Source of the DNA: DATJGR01 sp963787045
GTDB taxonomy: Bacteria; Pseudomonadota; Gammaproteobacteria; Pseudomonadales; Azotimanducaceae
Assembly: GCA_963787045.1 (NCBI GenBank)
Contig: CAWBBR010000017.1
Coordinates: 186,001 to 250,000, forward strand
Direction of reading: 5' to 3'
Length of the DNA: 64,000 nt
Shown: piece after piece, positions 1 through 9,416 of the stretch
Layout of the letters: each line of letters opens with the position of its first letter
Numbering within the stretch: position 1 is the stretch's first letter
Translations under genes and position numbers: made by a program
The notes under the pieces: generated by a model
What the model was told of the DNA's origin: nothing
Databases searched by the model: none
What the model saw: the letters and a program-made list of their open reading frames with translations, nothing else

Positions 1-892
1 ACGACATGGCGCACGACTTCTATCGTGCCGGCGGCTTCCACTCGATCAAAGGCGCAGTCGACAAGGCGGGCAAGCTGACCGCGTGGCAGCACCACTTCAT
101 CACGTTTGCCAACGACAAAGGCGATGTGGTGGTGGGCGGCCAGATGACGGAAAAGGTCTTTCCCGGCGAGCTGGTCGCCAACTACAAGCTGATGCTGACG
201 ACGCTGCCGTGGGACACGCAGTGCGGCGCATGGCGCGCGCCCGGTTCGAACGTTTTCGGTTTCGTGGTGCAGAGCTTTCTCGACGAGATGGCCGCTGCGG
301 CGAAGCGCGATCGCGTCGAGTTCCTGCTCGAAGTGCTTGGCGAGCCGCGCTGGATGGCGCCTGGCGACAACTGGCGCCTGAACACCGGCCGCGCCGCAGC
401 CGTGGTGAAACTCGCGGCCGAGAAAGCCGGTTGGGGCAAAGCGATGCCGGCGGGCCGCGGTCTTGGAATCGCCTTCTACTTCAGTCACGCGGGGCACTTC
501 GCCGAAGTGGCGGAGGTGAGCGTGACGCCCGACAAGAAGATCACGGTGCATCGCGTGACCGTGGTCGGCGACGTCGGACCATCGTCAACCGAAGCATGGC
601 CGAGAATCAGTGCGAAGGCGCGGTGATCGACGGACTCAGCACGATGATGGGCCTCAAGGTGACGTTCGAAGACGGCCGCGCGCAGCAGCAGAACTTCAAC
701 GAGTATCCGATTCTGCGGATGCCGAACACCCCCGAAGTCGACGTCTACTTCATCGAGAGCGACAACACGCCGACCGGCCTCGGTGAACCCGCGCTGCCGC
801 CACTCGCGGCCGCGGTGTGCAATGCAATCCACGCGGCGAGCGGCTTGCGGCCGCGCACGATGCCGATCTCGGAAGAAGGCTTTTCAATCTAG
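1..892 (+). CDS. Molybdopterin-binding aldehyde/isoquinoline-oxidoreductase-type large subunit, C-terminal part
   Basis: This is the carboxy-terminal third of a xanthine-dehydrogenase-family molybdenum hydroxylase large subunit, most like IorB-type enzymes. The gene begins before the window. Visible motifs are GAWRAPGSNVFGFVVQSFLDE, typical of the Moco-binding domain, and PTGLGEPALPP near the end, whose Glu is the family's catalytic residue. The reading frame breaks near base 571: the first frame runs to VTVVGDVGP and the second resumes at IVNRSMAENQCEG, a join restored by adding one base. A one-base sequencing loss is more likely than decay, because both halves are well conserved. The small iron-sulfur subunit expected for this family is not in view. 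The natural substrate cannot be told. Confidence 0.82.
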   Translation, partial: RHGARLLSCRRLPLDQRRSRQGGQADRVAAPLHHVCQRQRRCGGGRPDDGKGLSRRAGRQLQADADDAAVGHAVRRMARARFERFRFRGAELSRRDGRCGEARSRRVPARSAWRAALDGAWRQLAPEHRPRRSRGETRGRESRLGQSDAGGPRSWNRLLLQSRGALRRSGGGERDARQEDHGASRDRGRRRRTIVNRSMAENQCEGAVIDGLSTMMGLKVTFEDGRAQQQNFNEYPILRMPNTPEVDVYFIESDNTPTGLGEPALPPLAAAVCNAIHAASGLRPRTMPISEEGFSI

Positions 893-906
893 CCTGAACG
901 ACTGGA

Positions 907-2308
907 CTAAGTCGCGATACCGAACAAGCCGCGCAGGTGCGCGTTGAGCATTCGGCCGGTGGGATCGAGTGCCTCGCGCATCTCGAGAAAGTCCTTGAAC
1001 TTCGGATACAGCTTCACCAGCTGATCGTGCTTCAGCGTGTGTACCTTGCCCCAGTGCGGACGGCCGCCGTATTTCCAGAAGATCGGTTCGACGATGTCGA
1101 AATAGGGCCGGTAGTCGAAACGCGCATCGCGGTGTACCGAGATAGATGCGCGCGGACCGCCCGAGAACATGCTGAGCCAGAGGTCGTCGCCGGCGACGTA
1201 GCGATACTCGAGCGGGAACACCACGTCGATCTGCTTCTCTTCGATCGTGCGCAGAATTTCGAGCAGACACGGGCCGCCGGCATCGAGCGGCACCGAATAT
1301 TCCATTTCGTTGAATCGGTAGTTGCGCACGTTCGCGAGAATGCGATACGAGACGTCGACGACGGGTTCCGACTGCGGCGCTGCCGCCACCGCTGCATCGA
1401 TCATCGCGCCGCGCGCCGCCACCGGCACGTGCACGAGCGCCCGCATCAATTCGTCGTAAGGATCCGGCTGGTCCGGTGGCGGCTGTGGATTGTGAATCGG
1501 CTCGTCGGTCTCGTCGATCGTCTGCACGCTCGCATACTTCGAGTGCGTCAGCGGAAACATTTCGAAGTGCGAGTGCGCGCGTGCTTGCGCCTCGAAATCC
1601 TTCAGCACCTCTTCGGTTGGTTGAATTCGCGTCGTCTTCTTCAACCGATACGCCGGCCGGTTGCGCATCCGGACCTCGGTGATGAAACCGAGCGCGCCGA
1701 GCGAGACCTGCGCGGCTGCGAACAGACGAGGTTCCTTTGCCGCATCGAGTTCCATCACCTTGCCCGATGGCGTGACGAGCCGCAGCCCGCTGACGTACGC
1801 GGACAACGTGTTCAAGGCGAGACCAGTTCCGTGCGTTGCCGTGGAGATCGCGCCGGCGAGCGTCTGTCGATCGATGTCCGGCAGATTGAACATGCCCTGA
1901 CCGATTTCCTCGAGCACCGGCCCGATTTCGGCGAGGCGAATTCCAGCACCCAGCGTTGCCTCGAGCGTCGCAGGATCGTTGCCGCGCAATCCTGTCAGCC
2001 TATCGAGCACCACGATGTGGCCGTCAGTTGGCACGAGCCCGGAGAACGAATGACCGGAACCGACCGGTCGCAACGGCCCCGAATCGCGGCCGAGGAATTC
2101 GATCAGCTGATCTTCCGTCTCCGGTGCAAAGCGACCCGCGGGCTGAGCGCTCTGCCCGCCTGACCAGTTGTGCCACGGCAGCGAGTCGGTGCTTGTGGCG
2201 GGCTGCCGCTGCATTCGCGATTCGCGGCGCGAGCCCCGCGAACGAGGCGCCGAATGCCCTTGCCAAGAGCGCCCCTGCAAGAAGTCGTCGGCGAGAAACC
2301 CGAGTCAT
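907..2308 (-). CDS. Tat-exported FAD-dependent aldonolactone oxidase/dehydrogenase (ALO family)
   Basis: The PCMH-type FAD domain shows the RPVGSGHSFSG and TATHGTG motifs. The C-terminal D-arabinono-1,4-lactone oxidase domain carries the GGRPHWGK signature near the end. Starting at 2308 gives a twin-arginine leader (SRRRLLAGALL, hydrophobic stretch, AANAA-like end). That leader is in a different frame from the body of the gene. Deleting one base of the GGG run at 2200-2202 joins them as AAAATSTDSLPWHNW. The start codon overlaps the stop of the upstream cytochrome gene in an ATGA arrangement, which supports this start. Family members oxidise sugar lactones such as L-gulono-1,4-lactone. Export together with a cytochrome suggests a periplasmic dehydrogenase rather than an oxygen-using oxidase. 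The substrate is unknown. Confidence 0.85.
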
Positions 2309-2670
2309 GCGCCACCTCCGGTTGCCATGAAGCGGATGTACGCGCGCAAATCCTCGCGTTCACAGTCCATGCAGTAGCCGAGCGGCGGCATGTTGTTGAA
2401 GCCGTTGATGGTGTGATCGAGCAGCATCGCCTCGCCCTGAGCGAGCCTGGGTTGCCATGCAGCGGCATCGCCGATCTTCGGAGCGCCGCCTTCGCCTCTG
2501 ACATGGCACATGGCGCACGTGCGCGCCCAACGTTGTTTGCCGAGATTGGTCATGACCGCGTCGGCGAACAGCGTGGTCGAAGTCGATGCCGGTGGCGGCG
2601 GCTCGGTTTTGCTGCAGCCGAGCAGTGATACGCAGGCGAACACGATAAAGGCGACGATCGAGACCCGCAT
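2305..2670 (-). CDS. Lipoprotein cytochrome c5-like monohaem protein
   Basis: A 121-residue precursor with a lipobox (VSLLGC) at residues 15-20 and a Pro/Thr-rich linker. It has one haem site, CAMCH, an axial Met in NNMPPLG, and the CMDC pair typical of the cytochrome c5 fold. It should sit on the periplasmic face of a membrane as a one-electron carrier. The gene overlaps the following FAD lactone oxidase by four bases. The two are therefore probably translated together, and the cytochrome probably takes electrons from that flavoenzyme and passes them to the respiratory chain. The partnership is inferred from the overlap. Confidence 0.88.
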   Translation of the reverse strand: MRVSIVAFIVFACVSLLGCSKTEPPPPASTSTTLFADAVMTNLGKQRWARTCAMCHVRGEGGAPKIGDAAAWQPRLAQGEAMLLDHTINGFNNMPPLGYCMDCEREDLRAYIRFMATGGGA

Positions 2671-2745
2671 GCAATGGCTCCGCGAAGTGGGCGCCAGTGT
2701 AGCCGTCGTCGCCTCAGGCCGGGAATGGGCGCCATCGAGGCGCCA

Positions 2746-4884
2746 TCAAAGCGGTTTGGACTGACCGGTGTACTGAACGGTGGTGTTGCGGGCGGCCGCG
2801 TAAGGCGACGGCTGCGGCGCCGGTTCTTCGCGCGTGCGCTTCAGTTCGGCGATCTGCTGATTGCGCTCGTCGACGCGCGCTTCGAGGCGCGCCATCTGAT
2901 CCTGCAGGTCTTCGATGCGGCGGGCGCGTTCCGTCAGCGTGGCGTCTTTACCGCGCAGCAGTCCGTCGAGCGACGCACAGCGGGTTTCGAGTTCGGCGAG
3001 GTGACCGCGCAGCGTCTTGAGTTCGCGCATGGTGGCATTCAGTTCGCGCTCGGTGCGATCCGTGCTCATTGCCACGGCCGGCTGCTCTTCAACGTCTTGC
3101 GTCGGCGCTTGCGGTGCAGCCATCTCCGGCGCTTCCTCAGGCGACATGGCCTGCAGCGTCATCGGTGCGGGCGCAGCCTCGGCGGCAACGTTTGCAACGC
3201 TCGATTCGGCGACCTTCATGCGCAGCGACGCCGCGTCGGCGTTCAGCGCCTCCAGTTCGTCGTCGCGCGCGGCCAGCAGTTTCTGCAGCGACGCGATCGT
3301 TTCCGCCTGTTCGCGCAACGTTGCTTCGGTGTCGCGCAGCCGCGCGTCGCGCTCGCCCATTGCGGCGTCGCGTTCCTGCACTTGCGCCTGCGTCGCCTGT
3401 GCGGCGTTGCCCGATTCGGTCAGCGCGTTGCTCAGCACGCCGACGCGCTGTTCCCACTTGGCCAGGCTGCGTTGCAGCGCCTGATTCTGCGCGACCTGCT
3501 TCGCCAGGTCTTCGCGCGAGGCGACGGCTTTCGCGTCGGCGGCGGTGACGTCGGCCGTCAGCGAATCGATCTTGAAGTCGCGATCTTTCAGCAGCTTCTG
3601 CATCGACGCGAGCGTGTTGCCTTGTTCGCGCAGCTTCTCGTCGACGGTCTGCAAGCGCAGATCCTTCGCTTCGAGCGACGCGTCGCGTTCGCGCACCAGC
3701 GCGTGTGTGGCTTGCAGCGCTTTCGTCGTCTCCGCAACTTCGTGCGACAGCATGTCGATGCGCTGCTCGAGCTGATGCGCGTGCTGCTTCTGCGTCTGAT
3801 GGTTTGCGACGTGTTGCGCGATCTGCTCGCGACCGGCAACGAGCTTTGCTTCGAGTTGCACGATCGATGCTTCGCGTTCCGATTTCTCGGCTCGGACATG
3901 CGCAAGATCGCTGTCGAGCGTTGCGATGGTCGATTCGCGCTCGGTGATGATGTCGCCGCGCGCCTTGAGCGTTTCCATCAGCTTCGGCAGCTGCGCTTCG
4001 AGCTTCGCATAGTTTTCTTTCAGCGTGCGGTTCGCGTCGCCGCGCTTCTTGGTCAGCGTTTCGAGCAGTTCGCGTTGTTCGATGTCCTGCTGCAGACGCG
4101 TCTGCAGATCGTTCACCGTCGCGTCGCGCGCGGCCAGGGTCGTCTTGGCGACTTCGGCGGCGGCCTGCAGTTCGGCGATTTCCTGTTCGAGTATTTCCGT
4201 AGAACGCTTGCTCCCGCCCTGCAGTTGCGTTTCGAGCGCTGCGATGCGGTCGTCGCGTTGAATCAGTCCTTTCTTCAGCGACTCGTAGCGCGCTTCGAGT
4301 CGCTTCATTTCCATTGCGACTTTCGGATCGGTTCCCGGAGGCGGTGCAGTCTCGGTGTCGGCGCCGTCGATCAGATCGGGGTCCATCCCGACCGTTCCAT
4401 CCTTGACGATCTGCAGCTCGGAACGCGCGAGCCGGATGTCGCGGTCGCGTTTGACGATCTCGAGTTCCTTCTGCGACGCAGTGGATTCGGCTTGTGTCAG
4501 GCGCTCTCGCATCGACTGCAATTCACCTTGCAGCGTGGCGATGCGCTGATCGCGATTGCGCAGCGTCGATTCGAGTTGGGGGATCGCGCCCTTGGCTTCG
4601 TAGACGTTGCGCTTGAGTTCCACCTCGCGCCCACTCGTCGATACGCGACGCGCGGTCCAGCCGAGGGAAAAACAGATGCCGGCCGTGGTAGCCAGCAGCG
4701 CAATGGTGATGAATGAGAGCGTCACGAGAATCAAAATCCTTTTGCGTGTCTCGCGGACTTCGTTACCGCGGGGTTCGACGACCCGGCCCGCACAATATTG
4801 AGGTTGGGACCCGCAAAAACAGTTAGATGCGTCGCGGTTCCATGAGATCGGTGTGCGACTGGTGCGATCTGTGAAGCCGGTCAC
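2746..4884 (-). CDS. Membrane-anchored long coiled-coil protein of unknown function
   Basis: About 710 residues. A short basic stretch (RETRKR) precedes one transmembrane helix (ILILVTLSFITIALLATTAG), followed by more than 550 residues of heptad-rich sequence full of Glu, Arg, Leu and Gln, with degenerate internal repeats such as RDDRIAALETQL and RDASLEAKDLRLQ. The C-terminal 20 residues are Pro-rich. I recognise no enzymatic domain. The topology (N-terminal anchor, long periplasmic or cytoplasmic rod) resembles chromosome-segregation or envelope-spacer proteins, but no family can be named. The listed start is a GTG without a clear ribosome site. A GTG at 4725, right at the membrane helix, is an alternative. 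The gene is divergent from the tRNA-Arg gene. Confidence 0.7.
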   Translation of the reverse strand: MTGFTDRTSRTPISWNRDASNCFCGSQPQYCAGRVVEPRGNEVRETRKRILILVTLSFITIALLATTAGICFSLGWTARRVSTSGREVELKRNVYEAKGAIPQLESTLRNRDQRIATLQGELQSMRERLTQAESTASQKELEIVKRDRDIRLARSELQIVKDGTVGMDPDLIDGADTETAPPPGTDPKVAMEMKRLEARYESLKKGLIQRDDRIAALETQLQGGSKRSTEILEQEIAELQAAAEVAKTTLAARDATVNDLQTRLQQDIEQRELLETLTKKRGDANRTLKENYAKLEAQLPKLMETLKARGDIITERESTIATLDSDLAHVRAEKSEREASIVQLEAKLVAGREQIAQHVANHQTQKQHAHQLEQRIDMLSHEVAETTKALQATHALVRERDASLEAKDLRLQTVDEKLREQGNTLASMQKLLKDRDFKIDSLTADVTAADAKAVASREDLAKQVAQNQALQRSLAKWEQRVGVLSNALTESGNAAQATQAQVQERDAAMGERDARLRDTEATLREQAETIASLQKLLAARDDELEALNADAASLRMKVAESSVANVAAEAAPAPMTLQAMSPEEAPEMAAPQAPTQDVEEQPAVAMSTDRTERELNATMRELKTLRGHLAELETRCASLDGLLRGKDATLTERARRIEDLQDQMARLEARVDERNQQIAELKRTREEPAPQPSPYAAARNTTVQYTGQSKPL

Positions 4885-4920
4885 GCGACCGGGTAGGGTT
4901 GTTTTGGAGTCGGGCGCGGG

Positions 4921-4948
4921 TGGACGGTCCGAAGGGGGCTGGTATGAT
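4921..4948 (+). promoter_or_regulatory. Sigma-70-type promoter for tRNA-Arg
   Basis: A TGGACG hexamer at 4921-4926 (four of six matches to TTGACA) is separated by 16 bases from TATGAT at 4943-4948 (five of six matches to TATAAT). This places transcription start a few bases before the tRNA at 4961. The assignment rests on position and hexamer match only. Confidence 0.5.
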
Positions 4949-4960
4949 GGCCGCCCCCAT

Positions 4961-5037
4961 GCGCCCGTAGCTCAGTTGGATAGAGTGTTGGCCTCCGAAG
5001 CCAAAGGTCGCGCGTTCGAATCGCGCCGGGCGCGCCA
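4961..5037 (+). tRNA. tRNA-Arg (anticodon CCG)
   Basis: A full cloverleaf can be drawn. The acceptor stem GCGCCCG pairs with CGGGCGC, the D-arm contains AGCTCAGTTGGATAGAG, and the anticodon stem TTGGC/GCCAA holds the loop CTCCGAA, giving anticodon CCG (Arg, codon CGG). The T-stem GCGCG/CGCGC has the loop TTCGAAT. The discriminator base is G and the CCA end is encoded. Total length is 77 bases. Confidence 0.96.
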
Positions 5038-5089
5038 CTAGACCTTCACGCCTAAGACCCTCTCGCAGCGCCCTCGCACCGTTCGCGAC

Positions 5090-5482
5090 CTACTCCTCGA
5101 ACCGCCCCGTGGCATCGCGATCGCGGTCGTATCGTCTCGTGAGCGGAAACGGCGGCAACCAGGACTCGCGACGGACGGTCCAGAGTTCGTAGGTTGGCGT
5201 CAGTTGATCAGGGGCATCTAGGCTCCCCAGATTCACTTCGATTTCGTCTGCGCTGCGCGAGAAAACGGACGAGCCGCAGCGGGGACAGAAAAACCGCCCG
5301 AGGTAGTCGCGTGTTTCGCCGTCGATCGTCACCGCCTCCTGGGGGAATACCGCGGACGCGTGAAAAAGGGCGCCATGATGTTTGCGGCAGTCGAGACAGT
5401 GACAAAGGCCGACCCGGTATGGGCGCCCCGACGCTGCAATTCGCACGTTGCCGCACAGGCAACCGCCGGTGAATCGGTCCAT
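5090..5482 (-). CDS. GFA-family zinc protein (glutathione-dependent formaldehyde-activating enzyme-like)
   Basis: A 130-residue protein with the Mss4-like zinc fold. The cysteine clusters are CLCGN near residue 9, CHCLDCR near 27-33, and CPRCGS near 70. These are the usual GFA zinc ligands. The conserved HASAVFP and LGSLD stretches also fit the family. A GAGGAG ribosome site lies just upstream of the ATG. Biochemical roles of most GFA-family proteins are unproven, so the enzyme name should not be taken literally. Neighbouring genes give no further hint. Confidence 0.85.
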   Translation of the reverse strand: MDRFTGGCLCGNVRIAASGRPYRVGLCHCLDCRKHHGALFHASAVFPQEAVTIDGETRDYLGRFFCPRCGSSVFSRSADEIEVNLGSLDAPDQLTPTYELWTVRRESWLPPFPLTRRYDRDRDATGRFEE

Positions 5483-5635
5483 GCGGACTCTCCTCTAATC
5501 AGTCATTGCTTCCAGAGTCCCTGCGACGGGATCCGGAACGGTTGAAACGCGACGACGAGTTCTCCCACGCGATGATCATGGTGAACTCCTGCAAATAGAG
5601 TCGTAGTAAATTGCGTGGCTCACAGGAGGCACTTT

Positions 5636-6577
5636 ATGCGAACACCGTCAGTCGTGCCGCGGAAAACGCGTGAGCTGCACAGTCACCACTTCGACTCCAC
5701 CATCTGGAACGATCTGAGGTTTCGCGACGACGACATCGTCATCTCGACGTACGCGAAGTCCGGCACGACGTGGATGCAGCAGATCATCGCGCAGATGATT
5801 TTTGGCGGTGATCCAAATCTCGAAGTGGCCGAGATGTCGCCGTGGCTCGATCTTCGCGTGCCGCCGAAAGAAGTGAAGTTGCCGATCGTCGAAGCGCAGA
5901 AGCACCGGCGCTTTCTGAAGACACACTTGCCGGTCGATGCGCTCGTCTTTTCGCCGAAGGCGCGTTACCTCTACATCGGGCGCGACGGTCGCGACGTGGT
6001 GTGGAGTCTCTACAACCATCACGTGAACGCCAACGCCGTCTGGTATTCGGCGCTGAACGACACGCCGGGGCGCGTCGGCCCGCCGATCGGACCGCCGCCA
6101 GCAGACATTCGGCAGTACTGGCGCGACTGGATGGACAAGGATGGCTTTCCGTTCTGGCCGTTCTGGGAGAACGTTCGCTCGTGGTGGGCGATCCGCGATT
6201 TGCCGAACGTGCTGTTCGTCCACTTCGAGTCTTTGAAGCGCGACATGGAAACGGAGATGCGGCGTATCGCGGCATTTCTCGAGATCACCGTCGACGCATC
6301 GCGCTGGGACGACATCGTCGAGTACTGCTCGTTCGACTGGATGAAACGAAATGCGACCAAGAGTGTGCCGCTGGCCGGCGCCTTCTGGGATGCCGGGGCC
6401 GAGGTATTCATCAACAAGGGCGTGAATGGTCGCTGGCGCGACACGTTGACGCCGTCGGACGTTGCCGAGTACGAAGCGCGCGCGGTCGAAGAACTCGGCC
6501 GCGAATGCGCGGCTTGGCTTGCGACGGGATCGACCGCTAGCGCGACGCCTGCGACGGTCTCGAAGCGGACGCAGTAA
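5636..6577 (+). CDS. Sulfotransferase (PAPS-dependent, Sulfotransfer_1 family)
   Basis: About 313 residues. The 5'-phosphosulfate loop is YAKSGTTWMQQ, the 3'-phosphate binding segment is YIGRDGRDVVWSLYNH, and the C-terminal NKGVNGRWRDTL matches the RKGxxGDWK-type PAPS motif. It should transfer sulfate from PAPS to an alcohol or amine on a small molecule or lipid. I chose the ATG at 5636 rather than the GTG at 5615 because AGGAGG at 5624-5629 stands six bases ahead of it. The 3' end overlaps the convergent MFS gene by about 40 bases. No partner gene identifies the acceptor. Confidence 0.9.
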   Translation: MRTPSVVPRKTRELHSHHFDSTIWNDLRFRDDDIVISTYAKSGTTWMQQIIAQMIFGGDPNLEVAEMSPWLDLRVPPKEVKLPIVEAQKHRRFLKTHLPVDALVFSPKARYLYIGRDGRDVVWSLYNHHVNANAVWYSALNDTPGRVGPPIGPPPADIRQYWRDWMDKDGFPFWPFWENVRSWWAIRDLPNVLFVHFESLKRDMETEMRRIAAFLEITVDASRWDDIVEYCSFDWMKRNATKSVPLAGAFWDAGAEVFINKGVNGRWRDTLTPSDVAEYEARAVEELGRECAAWLATGSTASATPATVSKRTQ

Positions 6578-7770
6578 TCGCCGCCGCGAGTGCGTTCGCG
6601 CCGACGCTCGCCAGGATCGGCAGCAGGTAGCTGTGGCTGACGTCGAACGCGAATCCGGCCGCGCTCGGCCCCACCAGTGCGCCGAACCCCACGCTCGTAT
6701 ACAGCACCCCGATGATGCCGCTGACGTTGCGGCCGCCGAAGTAGTCCATCACCAGCGCGGGCAGGATCGCGACCCATCCGCCATAGAACAGGCCGAACAG
6801 CAGCGCGAACGCCGCAAGCAACCAGAAGCCGGAAGCAACGGCCCAGATTGCCAACGACGCCGCCATGCCGACATACATCGCGAGCACGAAGGACTGGCGC
6901 CCCATTCGATCGGCCAGCCCACCGAGGAAGAAACGCCCAACGGTGCTGCCCACGCCGATCACGCCGAGCAGCAGCACGGCCGATGACTGTGCCACCTGGT
7001 GGTCCACCGCGTATGGCACCAGGTGCACGAACGGCACGAACACGCCGAACGAGCAGATCAGGCACGCGGCGTACAGCGCGATGAACCGCCGCGTTCGAAT
7101 CGCGTCGCGCAGCAAAGCGCCGGAAGGCAGTGAGGTCTGCGCATCCGTCGGCGCCGGATCACCATCCGGAGCCAGGCCGCGCGCAGCCGGATCGTTCGCG
7201 ATGAACGAGGACATCCCCACGCCGAGCATCGCAGCGACCGCGCCGAGCACCACATAGGCCTCGCGCCATCCCACGCTCTCGATCAGGTACGACGCGAGCG
7301 GCGGCATCACCAGCGTGCCTACGCCGATGCCGCTCACCGCGAGTCCGGACGCGAATCCGCGGCGCTTCACGAACCACCGTTGCACCGCGCCGATGGCGGG
7401 CACATACGAGCAACCGACCCCGAGCCCCACGCCGAGACCATACGCGAGGTACACCTCGACGATCGTGCGGGCGGCGGCCGCGAGCGCGAGACCCGCACCG
7501 ACCAGCAGCATGCCCAGAATCGCCAGACGGCGTGCGCCGAATCGATCCGCCATCGGTCCACTGACGATGCCGAGGCCGAAATACAGAAACGCCGCGAGCG
7601 AGAAGACGAGCGACACCGACCCGCGCGACGCGCCGAAGTCGCGTTGCAGCGACTCCACGAAAGCGCTGAACGTATAGGCGCAGCCGAAGCCGACGAAGGT
7701 GACGGAGAAGGCGGCCGCAACGACCCACCATCCGTAGAACAGACGCGTATCGGGCGTGGTCGACGTTCAT
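6537..7770 (-). CDS. MFS transporter, monocarboxylate/oxalate-formate antiporter type
   Basis: About 410 residues with twelve predicted membrane helices. Helix 1 starts with LFYGWWVVAAAFSVTF, a hallmark of the OFA/MCT branch. The loop 2-3 signature is GPMADRFGARRLAI, repeated in the second half as GGLADRMGRQSF. The ATG at 7768-7770 (MNVDHA) lies in another frame from helix 1. Deleting one base of the GGG run at 7752-7754 joins them. The likely substrate class is small organic acids, but this cannot be settled from sequence. The gene converges on and slightly overlaps the sulfotransferase gene. Confidence 0.85.
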
Positions 7771-7896
7771 ATCTGAATTTCCGCGCGTGTTCACCAGCAA
7801 GACCCCGACGATGAAGCATTTGAATCGTAGTTGCAGCGTCGGCTCGATTGATCCGAAATACGGACCTGCCGGCGCACTTAGAGGTTCGATATAGAA

Positions 7897-8724
7897 ATGG
7901 AAACGTCCGACGACGAACTCGTTCGATTCGAAGCCGAAGGCGCGGCGCCGTTGCCCGCTTCGAACGCTGAAGGTCATGTGGAGCACGACGGCGCGCGGAT
8001 CTGGTACGCGAGCTTTGGTTCGGGCCCCGCGGTGATCCTGTTGCACGGCGGCATGGGCCACGGGGGCAATTGGGGTTATCAGGTTCCTGCGCTCACGAGC
8101 AGCGGCTATCGCGCCGTGGTCATCGACAGCCGCGGCCACGGGCGCAGCACGCGCGACGCGCGACCGTACACATACGAGTTGATGGCAGCCGACGTCATTG
8201 CGGTGATGGACGAGTTGCGGATCGAGCGCGCCACGCTGATCGGATGGAGCGACGGTGCCTGCATTGCGATGGTGCTCGGCGCGCAGTCGTCGGAGCGCGT
8301 CGCCGGCGTGTTCTTCTTCGCGTGCAACATGGATCCGAGCGGTACGAAAGAAATCGAACCGAGCGCCACGTTGTCGCGCTGTTTCGGCCGGCACGTGAAG
8401 GACTATGCGCGGCTGTCGGCCACGCCGGATCAATTTCAGGCGTTCGCGGACGCGATCGGGCAGATGCAACGAACCGAACCGAACTATTCCGCGCGCGATC
8501 TCGCGCGCATTGGCGTGCCGGTCGCCATCGTGCAGAGCGAGCGCGACGAGTTCATCAAGCCGGAACACGCGCAATATCTGGCGCGCAGCATTCCGGGCGC
8601 CGAGCTGGTGATGCTGAAGGGCGTGAGTCACTTCGCACCGTTGCAGCGGCCCGGCTATTTCAACGACGCGATGCTTCGCTTCGTTGCGCGCGCACAACGC
8701 GAAGATCGTTCACCGCGAAACTGA
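7897..8724 (+). CDS. Alpha/beta hydrolase
   Basis: A 275-residue alpha/beta-hydrolase fold protein. The oxyanion-hole segment is LLHGGMGHGG, the nucleophile elbow is GWSDGA (Ser near residue 125), an acid candidate lies in QSERDEFI, and the catalytic His is in GVSHFAP near the C-terminus. No signal peptide is seen, so it is probably cytoplasmic. Substrate specificity cannot be assigned. It is followed 47 bases later by a methyltransferase gene on the same strand and may be cotranscribed with it. Confidence 0.85.
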   Translation: METSDDELVRFEAEGAAPLPASNAEGHVEHDGARIWYASFGSGPAVILLHGGMGHGGNWGYQVPALTSSGYRAVVIDSRGHGRSTRDARPYTYELMAADVIAVMDELRIERATLIGWSDGACIAMVLGAQSSERVAGVFFFACNMDPSGTKEIEPSATLSRCFGRHVKDYARLSATPDQFQAFADAIGQMQRTEPNYSARDLARIGVPVAIVQSERDEFIKPEHAQYLARSIPGAELVMLKGVSHFAPLQRPGYFNDAMLRFVARAQREDRSPRN

Positions 8725-8770
8725 AAATCGCGACGCCTGCGCGTTCGCCAACGATGCTACGTTGGCGCGC

Positions 8771-9409
8771 ATGAACCGTTACGAAGTGCGCCACGCCTAC
8801 GACATCGTCGCCGGTCAATACCATTCGCGATTTGCCGACGAGCTCGCGCACAAACCGTTCGATTGCGCGTGGCTCGACCGATTCGCGGCCGAACTAGCGT
8901 CCGACGCGCGCGTCGTGGAGATCGGTTGCGGCGACGGCCACATCGCCGCTTATCTCGCCGCGCGAGGCGTGCGGATCGAAGGGCTCGATCTGTCGCCGGA
9001 AATGACTCTCGTCGCGCGCCGCGCTTATCCGCATCTCGACTTCCGCGTCGGCGATGCGTTGGCACTGCCGTTCGAGAAGGCCAGCCTCGATGCGATCGTC
9101 GCGTTCTACTCGATCGTCAATCTGGACGCGCGGGATTGTCCCGTTGCGTTCGACGAGTTCAGCCGGGTGTTACGGCCGGGCGGTGTCGCGACGCTGGCGT
9201 TCCACATCGGCGACGAGCGCTTGCGCATGGAGAACTGGTGGGAGACTACGGCGTCGCTCGATTTTCATCTGCACCCGCTCGAGCGCGTGTGCACACAGCT
9301 CGGTGAGTCGGGGTTCGAAGTGCTACGCCGCGAGGAACGCGCACCGTACGGTCCGGAGGTAGAGGCGCAGACGCACCGCGGCTACGTCGTCGCCCGTACG
9401 CCCCTCTAG
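8771..9409 (+). CDS. Class I SAM-dependent methyltransferase
   Basis: About 212 residues. Motif I for SAM binding is VVEIGCGDGHIAAYL, the acidic ribose-binding residue lies in IEGLDLSPEM, and VGDALALPF and LRPGGVATLAFH complete the methyltransferase-11 pattern. It follows the alpha/beta hydrolase gene closely. The acceptor is unknown. The ATG at 8771 was chosen over upstream in-frame codons because homology-like sequence starts there (MNRYEVRHAYDIVAGQYHS). Confidence 0.85.
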   Translation: MNRYEVRHAYDIVAGQYHSRFADELAHKPFDCAWLDRFAAELASDARVVEIGCGDGHIAAYLAARGVRIEGLDLSPEMTLVARRAYPHLDFRVGDALALPFEKASLDAIVAFYSIVNLDARDCPVAFDEFSRVLRPGGVATLAFHIGDERLRMENWWETTASLDFHLHPLERVCTQLGESGFEVLRREERAPYGPEVEAQTHRGYVVARTPL

Positions 9410-9416
9410 AAGAGCG

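Noticed and set aside
2674..4716. 680-codon plus-strand open frame opposite the coiled-coil gene
   Set aside because: Its composition (Arg, Phe, Leu repeats) mirrors the heptads of the real gene in antisense. No start signal and no homology-like motif.
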